The notes under the pieces were generated by a model that did no database searches, had not been told where the DNA came from, and saw only the letters and a list, made by a program, of their open reading frames with translations. A DNA stretch of 8,009 nucleotides, from positions 1 through 8,009 of the forward strand of contig CAMJAJ010000046.1 of the NCBI GenBank assembly GCA_946403565.1. The letters run 5' to 3'. Position numbers and translations under genes: made by a program. Of this stretch, positions 1-4,915 are shown piece after piece; position 1 is the first letter of the stretch; each line of letters begins with the position of its first letter. The stretch is from an uncultured Treponema sp. (GTDB taxonomy: Bacteria; Spirochaetota; Spirochaetia; Treponematales; Treponemataceae).

Positions 1-643
1 GCCCGGTGAGCAGCAGGTCCTCGCGCTGGTTCATCATGCCCTCGTCCACCAGGAAGTACTCCTGCTCCGGGCCCACGGTGGTGATGGGCCGCACGCCCTC
101 GTGGCCGAACAGCTTCAGCACCCGCAGCGTCTGCCGGTTGATGGCCTCCATCGAACGGAGGAGCGGGGTCTTCTTGTCCAGGGCCTCACCGGTGTACGAG
201 CAGAACGCCGTCGGAATGCAGAGGGTACCGTCCTTTATGAATGCGTATGACGTGGGATCCCAGGCCGTATACCCCCTGGCCTCAAAGGTGGCGCGGAGGC
301 CGCCGCTCGGGAAGCTGGATGCATCGGGTTCGCCCTGCACGAGCTCCTTTCCGGAGAACTCCATGATGACGTTGCCGTCCTTGGTCGGAGAGATGAAGCT
401 GTCGTGCTTCTCCGCAGTCACTCCCGTCAGCGGCTGGAACCAGTGGGTGAAGTGCGTCGCGCCCTTCTCAATCGCCCAATCCTTCATGGCGTTGGCGACG
501 ACAGTGGCGACCGCGGCATCCAGCTTTTCACCGCCCCGAATCGTCTTCATAAGCTGCTTGAAGGTTTCCTTGGGGAGCCGGGCCTTCATGACCGACTCGT
601 TAAAAACCATGCTTCCAAAAAGCTCCGTAACCATAGATTCCAT
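1..643 (-). CDS. glnN: Glutamine synthetase type III (GSIII), N-terminal part, runs off left edge
   Basis: GSIII makes glutamine from glutamate, ammonia and ATP in the cytoplasm and is a large dodecameric enzyme of about 700 residues. Only the first 214 codons are in the window. Reading the minus strand from ATG 643 gives [20 protein letters not shown] at the N-terminus. The GSIII hallmark block [14 protein letters not shown] lies near residues 61-74, followed by AEKHDSF (77-83). The metal-binding glutamate motif [10 protein letters not shown] is at about 191-200. These blocks are specific to GSIII and absent from GSI and GSII. The start is supported by AAGGAG ten bases upstream; a second in-frame ATG (codon 4) is too far from it. 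The gene is divergent from the type I synthetase operon and has a long leader with two terminators, so attenuation control is expected. The family assignment is firm; the C-terminal two-thirds cannot be judged. Confidence 0.95.
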   Translation of the reverse strand, partial: MESMVTELFGSMVFNESVMKARLPKETFKQLMKTIRGGEKLDAAVATVVANAMKDWAIEKGATHFTHWFQPLTGVTAEKHDSFISPTKDGNVIMEFSGKELVQGEPDASSFPSGGLRATFEARGYTAWDPTSYAFIKDGTLCIPTAFCSYTGEALDKKTPLLRSMEAINRQTLRVLKLFGHEGVRPITTVGPEQEYFLVDEGMMNQREDLLLTG

Positions 644-653
644 CTTGTACTAT

Positions 654-673
654 CTCCTTGCGTGAATCCACGC
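654..673 (-). promoter_or_regulatory. GSIII ribosome binding site with adjoining hairpin
   Basis: On the minus strand AAGGAG (659-654) sits ten bases before ATG 643. Immediately upstream is a small hairpin, GCGTG / CACGC with loop GATT (673-660), ending on the base before the Shine-Dalgarno. The hairpin leaves the site open and may define the leader's 3' end. The Shine-Dalgarno is clear; a role for the hairpin is inferred. Confidence 0.7.
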
Positions 674-682
674 CTTAATTTG

Positions 683-725
683 AAAAAACAAAAAAGGCCC
701 CGCGACTCCTCTTCCCGGGCAGGCC
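683..725 (-). terminator. Leader terminator 2 (attenuator) upstream of GSIII
   Basis: On the minus strand GGCC (725-722) plus CCG (718-716) pair with CGG (702-700) and GGCC (699-696), with a TGC bulge, giving a 7-bp GC-rich stem. It is followed by TTTTTT, one G, and TTTTTT (695-683). The T-tract ends 39 bases before ATG 643. A competing hairpin CAGGC-TCG-GCCTG (732-720) would open this stem. Confidence 0.75.
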
Positions 726-764
726 GAGCCTGTCGGAAGTGAAATCACGGCGCCTTTGCCGAGA
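724..764 (-). promoter_or_regulatory. Hairpins H2 and H3, candidate ANTAR dual-hairpin motif
   Basis: H2 is CGGC-AAAGGC-GCCG (761-748), a perfect 4-bp stem extended by two more pairs beyond a U-U mismatch, closing a hexaloop with A1 and G4. Eleven bases later H3 is CCG-ACAGGCU-CGG (736-724). Its loop starts ACAGGC, again with A1 and G4, but is seven bases long, or five if A and U pair. The 3' arm of H3 (CGG, 726-724) overlaps the 5' arm of terminator 2 (GGCC from 725). This is the order known for ANTAR targets: hairpin 1, short linker, hairpin 2 excluding a terminator. H3 is an imperfect match. Confidence 0.6.
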
Positions 765-765
765 T

Positions 766-823
766 AAAAAAAGACGTCCTAGAAGATACTCTGCTCCCGC
801 AGAACTTCCTCTAAGACGTCTTT
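766..823 (-). terminator. Leader terminator 1 (attenuator) upstream of GSIII
   Basis: The minus strand has a 16-bp stem, AAAGACGTCTTAGAGG (823-808) pairing with CTTCTAGGACGTCTTT (785-770) with two G-U pairs. The apical part contains its own hairpin CTGC-GGGA-GCAG (802-791). The stem runs into seven T residues (772-766). The position just downstream of the promoter and over 120 bases before the start codon makes it a premature terminator. The first bases of its 5' arm form the loop and 3' arm of hairpin H1, so the two structures cannot coexist. Confidence 0.8.
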
Positions 824-829
824 GCCTTA
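812..829 (-). promoter_or_regulatory. Hexaloop hairpin H1, candidate ANTAR antiterminator site
   Basis: Minus strand TAAGGC-AAAGAC-GTCTTA: a 6-bp stem (one G-U pair) closing a six-base loop with A at position 1 and G at position 4. It begins within a few bases of the predicted transcript start and consumes the 5' arm of terminator 1, as an antiterminator should. Confidence 0.6.
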
Positions 830-837
830 TGTCGACA

Positions 838-866
838 GTTATATCGCTTCTCACTAAAAATGTCAA
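838..866 (-). promoter_or_regulatory. Sigma-70 promoter of GSIII gene
   Basis: On the minus strand TTGACA (866-861) is a perfect -35 and TATAAC (843-838) a near-perfect -10, separated by exactly 17 bases. The start of transcription is expected around 832-830. Its -35 box lies 10 bp from the proposed -35 box of the divergent glnA promoter, so a DNA-binding regulator could affect both. Confidence 0.85.
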
Positions 867-876
867 TAGCTCCCCC

Positions 877-905
877 TTGCCATTTTTCCCGATACACTAT
901 ATCGT
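877..905 (+). promoter_or_regulatory. Possible glnA promoter
   Basis: TTGCCA (877-882), a 17-base spacer and TATCGT (900-905) make a moderate sigma-70 match. It is the best candidate on the plus strand before glnA, back to back with the GSIII promoter. If used, the leader would be only about ten bases and would start inside the inverted repeat at 890-912. The -10 is weak (4 of 6). Confidence 0.35.
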
Positions 906-912
906 TGTATCG
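890..912 (+). repeat. Inverted repeat before glnA ribosome binding site
   Basis: CGATACA (890-896) and TGTATCG (906-912) are perfect reverse complements separated by nine bases. The repeat overlaps the proposed -10 box and its last base is the first base of the Shine-Dalgarno GAGGT (912-916), five bases before ATG 922. It could be a DNA operator or, if transcription starts further upstream, an RNA hairpin limiting access to the ribosome binding site. Confidence 0.5.
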
Positions 913-921
913 AGGTAGAAG

Positions 922-2103
922 ATGTATACACAGCAGGATGTTTTGGATTTCATTCAGGAGGAGGACGTCAAGTTCATCCGTCTCGCCTTCTTTGACCTGT
1001 CGGGAAAGCAGAAGAACATCTCCATAATGCCGGGTCAGCTGCAGCGGGCCTTCAGCGATGGAATCAGCTTTGACGCGTCGTCCGTGGAAGGCTTTCAGAA
1101 GCCCAACAAGTCAGACCTTTTCCTGCACCCTGACCCGTCCACCCTCGCCATAATCCCCTGGCGGCCTTCCACGGGAAAGGTGGTCCGCATGTTCTGCGAC
1201 ATACGGTACCCCGACGGCCGCCCTTACGAAAAGGATTCCCGCCACCTCCTCAAGAAGGCGGTGGAATATGCCAGGCAGGAGGGCTACGATTTCCAGATAG
1301 GGACGGAGATGGAGTTCTACCTCTTCAAGCTGGACGAGGAAGGAAATCCCAGCACGCAGCCATTCGACCATGCGGGCTACATGGACATAGCCCCGGACGA
1401 CCGGGGCGAGAACATCCGCCGCGAGATATGCTTCACGCTGGAGCAGATGGGCATAACGCCGGAATCCAGCCACCACGAGGAGGGACCGGGGCAGAACGAG
1501 ATAGACTTCCACTATGCCGACGCGCTGACCACGGCCGACAACACGTCCACCTTCAAGTGGATCGTGCGCACCAAGGCCGTGACGAACGGCCTGTACGCGG
1601 ACTTTTCCCCCAAGCCCCTGGAAGGTAAACCGGGGAACGGCATGCACGTGAACATCTCCATACACAACACGAAGGGCGAGGACAACAGGGAGCTTCTGAA
1701 ACACGCCCTGGGCGGCATCCTCAAGCACATAGAGGAGATAAGCCTGTACCTGAACCCCACGGAAGGCTCCTACAGGCGGCTCGGCACGGCAAAGGCCCCC
1801 ATGTACGTCTGCTGGGGCAAGGAGAACCGCTCGCAGCTCGTCCGCATTCCGGCGACCAAGAACGATGTCCGCCTGGAGCTGCGTTCTCCGGACCCCATGG
1901 CAAATCCCTACATCTCGTTCGCCATGCTCATACACGCCGCGCTTGACGGAATTCGTGAGCAGCTTCCGCTTCCGCCGGCAACTGAGGAAGACCTGTCCAG
2001 CGCGCCCGAAAGCGTCACCGCAAAGTTCAGAAAGCTTCCCAGGACGCTGGAAGAGGCACGGGAAAAGGCCGACTGCGAGTTCGTGAAGAAGGTCTTGGGC
2101 TAA
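922..2103 (+). CDS. glnA: Compact type I glutamine synthetase (GSI)
   Basis: This is an ATP-dependent cytoplasmic ligase for ammonia assimilation. The 393 residues contain the beta-grasp domain (about 1-100, with FDASSVEGF at 50-58) and the catalytic domain. Visible catalytic blocks are GTEMEFYLF (127-135, metal Glu129 and Glu131), EEGPGQNEIDF (186-196), KPLEGKPGNGMHVN (231-244, with the metal His), NRSQLVRIPA (302-311) and RLELRSPDPMANPY (317-330). Two things are odd. After LEEAREKADCEFVKKVLG it stops, about 50 residues short of usual 440-470-residue GSI, so the C-terminal helical thong and the Tyr-adenylylation segment are missing. Where ordinary GSI has the flap motif GYEAP with its catalytic Glu, this reads GTAKAP (288-293). 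The start has GAGGT five bases upstream. It is followed 18 bp later by an ANTAR regulator, surely co-transcribed. The family is certain; whether it is a fully active synthetase or partly regulatory is open. Confidence 0.95.
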   Translation: MYTQQDVLDFIQEEDVKFIRLAFFDLSGKQKNISIMPGQLQRAFSDGISFDASSVEGFQKPNKSDLFLHPDPSTLAIIPWRPSTGKVVRMFCDIRYPDGRPYEKDSRHLLKKAVEYARQEGYDFQIGTEMEFYLFKLDEEGNPSTQPFDHAGYMDIAPDDRGENIRREICFTLEQMGITPESSHHEEGPGQNEIDFHYADALTTADNTSTFKWIVRTKAVTNGLYADFSPKPLEGKPGNGMHVNISIHNTKGEDNRELLKHALGGILKHIEEISLYLNPTEGSYRRLGTAKAPMYVCWGKENRSQLVRIPATKNDVRLELRSPDPMANPYISFAMLIHAALDGIREQLPLPPATEEDLSSAPESVTAKFRKLPRTLEEAREKADCEFVKKVLG

Positions 2104-2121
2104 CGCTGCCTACGGAAGTAT

Positions 2122-2700
2122 ATGGACGCTGACTCAACAAAGGTTCTTTTTGTCAACAGGGACGCGAAGCTTTCCGTCCTCATCAAGCAGGTGCTGACGC
2201 CTCCCCTCTTCGAGCTCGTGGAGATCTCGAACTTCAACGAGGCGCGCCGCCGCCTGGTGGACGAAAACTTCGGACTCATAATCGTGGACTTCGCCGAGGG
2301 CGAAGGGCAGGACTTCGCGGCGGAGACGCGGGAGCTTTCCTCCACCGTCCTGCTCCTCATCCCCAACGAGCTGTTCGACCAGGTCTCCTACCGCACCGAG
2401 TCCTACGGCATACTGCCGGTCACGAAGCCCTTCGACATGTTCTACTTCTACAACATGATAAAGGTGGCCCTGGCGGTGCAGGCGAAGTTTGAACAGCTGG
2501 CCTACAAGACGGTCCAGCTCAGGAACAAGCTGGAAGAGATTCGCATCGTGAACAGGGCCAAGATGCTGCTGATTTCCCACCGGGGCATGAGCGAGGAGGA
2601 GGCACACCGCTACATCGAGCAGACGGCGATGAACCGCTGCGCCAAGCGGATTATGGTGGCGCAGGAGATCATCAGCAGCAACGGGGCGGCCCCGGACTAA
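2122..2700 (+). CDS. nitR: ANTAR-domain RNA-binding response regulator (NitR-like antiterminator)
   Basis: The 192-residue protein has a receiver-like domain (about 5-117), a helical linker (about 118-137) and a C-terminal ANTAR domain (about 138-185). The receiver has a candidate phospho-acceptor in LIIVDF (Asp56) and the conserved Lys in LPVTKPF (Lys102). Its acidic pocket is degenerate, VLFVNRDAK instead of the usual VDD, so phosphorylation may not be the signal. The ANTAR part shows the family pattern: IVNRAKMLLISHRGMSEEEA then YIEQTAMNRCAKRIMVAQEII. ANTAR domains bind paired hexaloop hairpins in nascent RNA and stop terminators from forming. The start ATG follows GGAAG, 18 bp after glnA, so the two form an operon. 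An ANTAR gene directly after a clostridial glnA is a known arrangement (nitR). The likely target here is the terminator-bearing leader of the divergent GSIII gene; that link is inferred. The gene symbol is by analogy. Confidence 0.9.
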   Translation: MDADSTKVLFVNRDAKLSVLIKQVLTPPLFELVEISNFNEARRRLVDENFGLIIVDFAEGEGQDFAAETRELSSTVLLLIPNELFDQVSYRTESYGILPVTKPFDMFYFYNMIKVALAVQAKFEQLAYKTVQLRNKLEEIRIVNRAKMLLISHRGMSEEEAHRYIEQTAMNRCAKRIMVAQEIISSNGAAPD

Positions 2701-2750
2701 GACGTATTTGAAAACGGCCCGGAATCAAGCAGGCCCGTAGAAGGCCATCC

Positions 2751-2811
2751 GGGTGCGACTAACGGCAGGTTGAACGAGGGCCGACGACCGGCCAATCAGT
2801 CGCAACAGCCC
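2751..2811. other. Structured GC-rich gap between convergent genes
   Basis: In the 110 bp between nitR and the convergent DTW gene, GCGACT (2755-2760) pairs with AGTCGC (2798-2803), with GGG/CCC outside it (2751-2753, 2809-2811). Inside is a perfect hairpin GGCCG-ACGAC-CGGCC (2779-2793). No T-run follows on either strand, so it is not a standard intrinsic terminator. It may be a 3'-end stabilising structure or a terminator of unusual form. I see no match to a known RNA family. Confidence 0.35.
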
Positions 2812-3542
2812 TAGAGGGAGGTCGGCACATCCTTGATCTTCGTGTATTTCCAGTCGTAGGCGTGGCTGCCGGGAAGACCGGAGGCAATCCGCTCGTTCTC
2901 CTTGGACAGCTGGAACTTCACCAGCTGCCGGAACACATCCATAAGCGGCTCGGGATCGAGCTCCGGGGAAAGCAGGGATGCGGCCTGCAGCTCCTTGATC
3001 AGATAGTAGCAGGACTCGATGCTTGAGACGCAGTATTCCTTGGGCTCCTTCTTGAACGTATAGATGCTCCGGTAGCTCCCCGAAAACGAAAGCTTAGGCA
3101 GGGCCAGCACGTTGCGGGAAAGCTTTATCATCTTCTTGGAGCATGCCCAGGTGGAATCGATTATGATGACGAGCAGCTTCCGGCCGCCCAGGATGTCCCG
3201 GAAGCCCTCCTTCCCTGCGGTCCATGCGTCCGGGCCGGGATACAGGAGGACGGGATAATAGGACGGGTCGGCAAGCAGGGCGTTCAGGCGCTTATTCTCG
3301 GAAAAGTCCACGCCCACCAGGATCTCGCTGCCTTCCAGCGTGAGGCTGGCCAGACGGCCCGTACCGGTACGCTGCCGCTTCGCCTCCTTGGGATGCATGA
3401 GGAAGACGAACTTCACGCCGCTGTCGAACCGCCTGATGTACTTGCAGTAGCAGGAAGAAATCGGGCGCAGGCAGCTGTAACAGATGGTGCGGACCGCTTC
3501 CGCCCCCTGACCTGCCTCCGCCCGCCCGGCCTCGTTACGCAT
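2811..3542 (-). CDS. DTW-domain tRNA-uridine aminocarboxypropyltransferase
   Basis: DTW proteins transfer the 3-amino-3-carboxypropyl group of S-adenosylmethionine to a uridine in tRNA (acp3U) in the cytoplasm. The 243 residues open with a short, low-complexity, Glu/Ala-rich stretch, then a Cys cluster CYSCLRPISSCYCKYI (Cys 21, 24, 31, 33) that fits metal binding. The family blocks follow: LMHPKEAKRQRTGTGRLA (48-65), LLYPGPDAW (99-107), the signature IIIDSTWACSKKM (126-138, here DSTW rather than the commoner DGTW), and SYRSIYTFKKEPKEYCVSSIES (156-177, written in the family as S.YR.R.EP...L.T.E). The length is normal. It starts inside the last codons of trxA (8-bp overlap, sharing ATGCGTAA), so it is translationally coupled to thioredoxin and lacks its own promoter. 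Family assignment is strong; the exact tRNA position modified is not visible. Confidence 0.88.
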   Translation of the reverse strand: MRNEAGRAEAGQGAEAVRTICYSCLRPISSCYCKYIRRFDSGVKFVFLMHPKEAKRQRTGTGRLASLTLEGSEILVGVDFSENKRLNALLADPSYYPVLLYPGPDAWTAGKEGFRDILGGRKLLVIIIDSTWACSKKMIKLSRNVLALPKLSFSGSYRSIYTFKKEPKEYCVSSIESCYYLIKELQAASLLSPELDPEPLMDVFRQLVKFQLSKENERIASGLPGSHAYDWKYTKIKDVPTSL

Positions 3543-3846
3543 TCAGCATCTTCAGGATGGCGTCCTTGGGGACGGCCCCCACCTGCTGCCCGGCGACCTG
3601 ACCGCCCTTGAAGGCGATGAAGTTCGGTATGCTCATGATTCCGTACTTCTCCGCCAGCTCAGGGTTGTCGTCCACGTTGACCTTGCAGACCTTTGCCTTT
3701 CCGTCAAGCTCGGCCGCAATCTCCTCCAGCACCGGCCCCATCATCTTGCAGGGTCCGCACCAAGGGGCCCAGAAATCCACGAGAACGGGAACAGGGCTGT
3801 TCAGCACCTCCTGCTCAAAGTTCGACTCGTTCAGCTCAAGCGACAT
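3535..3846 (-). CDS. trxA: Thioredoxin
   Basis: This is a small cytoplasmic dithiol carrier, reduced by thioredoxin reductase, that supplies electrons to ribonucleotide reductase, peroxidases and disulfide-containing proteins. At 103 residues it is standard length. The active site WAPWCGPCKM has Cys30 and Cys33, the buried Asp is in LVDFWA (Asp24), and the cis-Pro loop is SIPNF (Pro74), followed by FKGGQ. The ATG at 3846 is preceded by a strong AAGGAGG six bases upstream. The stop overlaps the start of the downstream DTW gene by 8 bp. A probable promoter lies about 85 bp upstream. No thioredoxin reductase gene is in the window. Confidence 0.98.
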   Translation of the reverse strand: MSLELNESNFEQEVLNSPVPVLVDFWAPWCGPCKMMGPVLEEIAAELDGKAKVCKVNVDDNPELAEKYGIMSIPNFIAFKGGQVAGQQVGAVPKDAILKMLNA

Positions 3847-3890
3847 AGCGCACCTCCTTGAAAGGACATCTCGGAAAACCCGCCAAAGGC

Positions 3891-3910
3891 AAGTTTTTAG
3901 AGCTGCCCCT
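3891..3910 (+). repeat. Half copy of the hairpin motif found at 6947-6989
   Basis: AAGTTTTTAGAGCTGCCCCT in the trxA leader resembles the reverse complement of 6947-6963 (AGTTTTAGAGGTGCCCT): one T and one C differ in number and one base is changed. Both lie in gaps upstream of minus-strand genes. It may be a dispersed repeat of this genome, or chance similarity of two AT/GC blocks. Confidence 0.3.
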
Positions 3911-3928
3911 AAATCTTACGGCCTTAAA

Positions 3929-3955
3929 GTTATAGAAAAAACACCTTTTTATCAA
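3929..3955 (-). promoter_or_regulatory. Probable trxA promoter
   Basis: On the minus strand TTGATA (3955-3950) and TATAAC (3934-3929) are spaced by 15 bases, short of the ideal 17. The -10 box is identical to that of the GSIII promoter. It lies in the AT-rich gap between nudC and trxA, and would give a leader of about 75 nt ending in the strong AAGGAGG site. Confidence 0.4.
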
Positions 3956-3958
3956 TGC

Positions 3959-3984
3959 AAAAGCAATGCGAAAGCCATGCTTTT
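3959..3984 (-). terminator. Possible terminator after nudC
   Basis: On the minus strand AAAAGC-ATG (3984-3976) pairs with CAT-t-GCTTTT (3968-3959) around a 7-base loop, a 9-bp stem with one bulged base, ending in TTTT. The T-run is short and the stem AT-rich, so strength is doubtful. It sits 40 bp after the nudC stop and just before the trxA promoter, the right place for a boundary between the two transcription units. Confidence 0.35.
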
Positions 3985-4022
3985 AGCAAGCACCGTCTAC
4001 CACGCACGACCCCGGGCTGCCC

Positions 4023-4898
4023 TCAGCGTCCGAAATGCCCCATTATCAAATTGTAGGCCACGGAACCAGGGCGGGGAATGGAAGGCAGCGCATCACGGCG
4101 GAACCATGCCGCGTCCAGAAGCTCCTCCTCCTGCATGACGATCTCGCCCGCCTTGTAGTCCGCGACAAAGGCGAACATCAGCTGGTCGGGGAAGGGCCAG
4201 GACTGGCTGCCAACATAGCGCAGGTTCTGAATCTCTATGCCGGTCTCCTCCTGCACCTCCCGGGAAACGGCATCTTCAATCCGCTCCCCCATCTCCACAA
4301 AGCCCGACACGCAGCCGTAGAAATCGTTCTTAAAATTGCGGTTCTTCACGAGAAGGACCTCATCTCCCCGGCTCACGAGGACGATGACGGCAGGCTCTAT
4401 GTGCGGAAAATCCAGACGGCCGCAGGCAGGATTGCTACAGCGCATGGCCGTCTCCTTCGCGTCAAAGGCAAGCCTGGAGCCGCAGCGGGGGCAGAAGCGG
4501 TATATCGCGAGCAGGCTCAAAAAGCCGTGGGCACGGGCGGCAAGGGAGCCAAGGCGGGACGGAATGCCCTCCCGCTGCTCCTCCTCCGTCTTGGTCAACC
4601 AGAAGAACTCTCGCAGGGGAATGAAGCTGCAGCCGTCGGGCGGCTCCAGCCCGTCCTCCATCATCAAGGCGGCGTAGCCATAATCCCGCTCGGTGAACAG
4701 GCGCGGATGGGAAGCATCCTTCCTGCAGGACTCTGCCAGCCGGGAAAAGAGGCCCCCGGCGACAAGCCGTTCCTCCCAAGGCAGGCTCGCGTCGGAGCGC
4801 ACGAGGATATCGTTTCCCCGGAATGCAAAATGGAGCAGGTTCTCTGACGGGGCTGTCCCCGCAGGGGACTCCCCCTCCCTGTATTCGGTGAGCGGCAT
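4023..4898 (-). CDS. nudC: NADH pyrophosphatase of the NudC Nudix family
   Basis: NudC-type enzymes hydrolyse NAD(H) to NMN(H) and AMP and remove NAD caps from RNA 5' ends; cytoplasmic. The 291 residues comprise an N-terminal domain (1-130), a four-Cys zinc ribbon CPRC...CSNPAC (Cys 136, 139, 154, 159) and the Nudix domain. The Nudix box GX5EX7REXXEEXG is intact from Gly199 (GFVEMGERIEDAVSREVQEE). The substrate-specifying motif reads SQSWPFP (231-237), one residue from the classical SQPWPFP. The start at 4898 is chosen because GGAAGGGA lies 10 bases upstream and 17 bp separate it from the stop of the lipoprotein gene; the open frame continues upstream to 4961 but overlaps that gene without a ribosome binding site. 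Co-transcribed with the upstream solute-binding protein. Family assignment is firm. Confidence 0.92.
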   Translation of the reverse strand: MPLTEYREGESPAGTAPSENLLHFAFRGNDILVRSDASLPWEERLVAGGLFSRLAESCRKDASHPRLFTERDYGYAALMMEDGLEPPDGCSFIPLREFFWLTKTEEEQREGIPSRLGSLAARAHGFLSLLAIYRFCPRCGSRLAFDAKETAMRCSNPACGRLDFPHIEPAVIVLVSRGDEVLLVKNRNFKNDFYGCVSGFVEMGERIEDAVSREVQEETGIEIQNLRYVGSQSWPFPDQLMFAFVADYKAGEIVMQEEELLDAAWFRRDALPSIPRPGSVAYNLIMGHFGR

Positions 4899-4915
4899 AG
4901 CGGTAGCTTCCCTTC

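Larger units (their letters stand above)
644..832 (-). promoter_or_regulatory. GSIII 5' leader: candidate ANTAR-controlled tandem attenuator
   Basis: From the predicted transcription start near 832 to the ATG there are about 190 nt of leader with no convincing coding content. In transcript order it contains hairpin H1 (829-812, loop AAAGAC), terminator 1 (823-766), which reuses the 5' arm and loop of H1, hairpin H2 (764-745, loop AAAGGC), hairpin H3 (736-724, loop ACAGGC plus U), terminator 2 (725-683), whose 5' arm overlaps the 3' arm of H3, and then the ribosome binding site. ANTAR proteins are known to bind pairs of hairpins with six-base loops carrying A at position 1 and G at position 4, the second hairpin usually excluding a terminator. 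All three loops fit A1/G4. An ANTAR gene lies 1.5 kb away. The structures are read by eye and no folding energies were computed. Confidence 0.7.

Noticed and set aside
6..665. 219-codon open frame on the plus strand at the left edge
   Set aside because: The opposite strand encodes unmistakable GSIII; the plus-strand product has no motif.
766..823. Plus-strand attenuator for glnA from the same stem
   Set aside because: Read on the plus strand the stem is followed by only three T residues, and no plus-strand promoter upstream of it is convincing.
675..866. 63-codon minus-strand frame before GSIII, possible leader peptide
   Set aside because: It begins upstream of the predicted transcript start and is read through both terminator stems; no ribosome binding site. 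The region is explained by structured leader RNA.
1111..1935. 274-codon open frame on the minus strand inside glnA
   Set aside because: Antisense shadow of a certain glutamine synthetase gene; no recognisable domain and no ribosome binding site.
2715..2735. Signal recognition particle RNA-like string CCCGGAATCAAGCAGG
   Set aside because: It resembles the GGAA loop and AGCAG bulge, but the bases beside GGAA do not pair as in the real domain, and the flanks do not form the long hairpin.
2751..2811. tRNA gene
   Set aside because: No acceptor stem, T-loop consensus or anticodon arm can be built on either strand.
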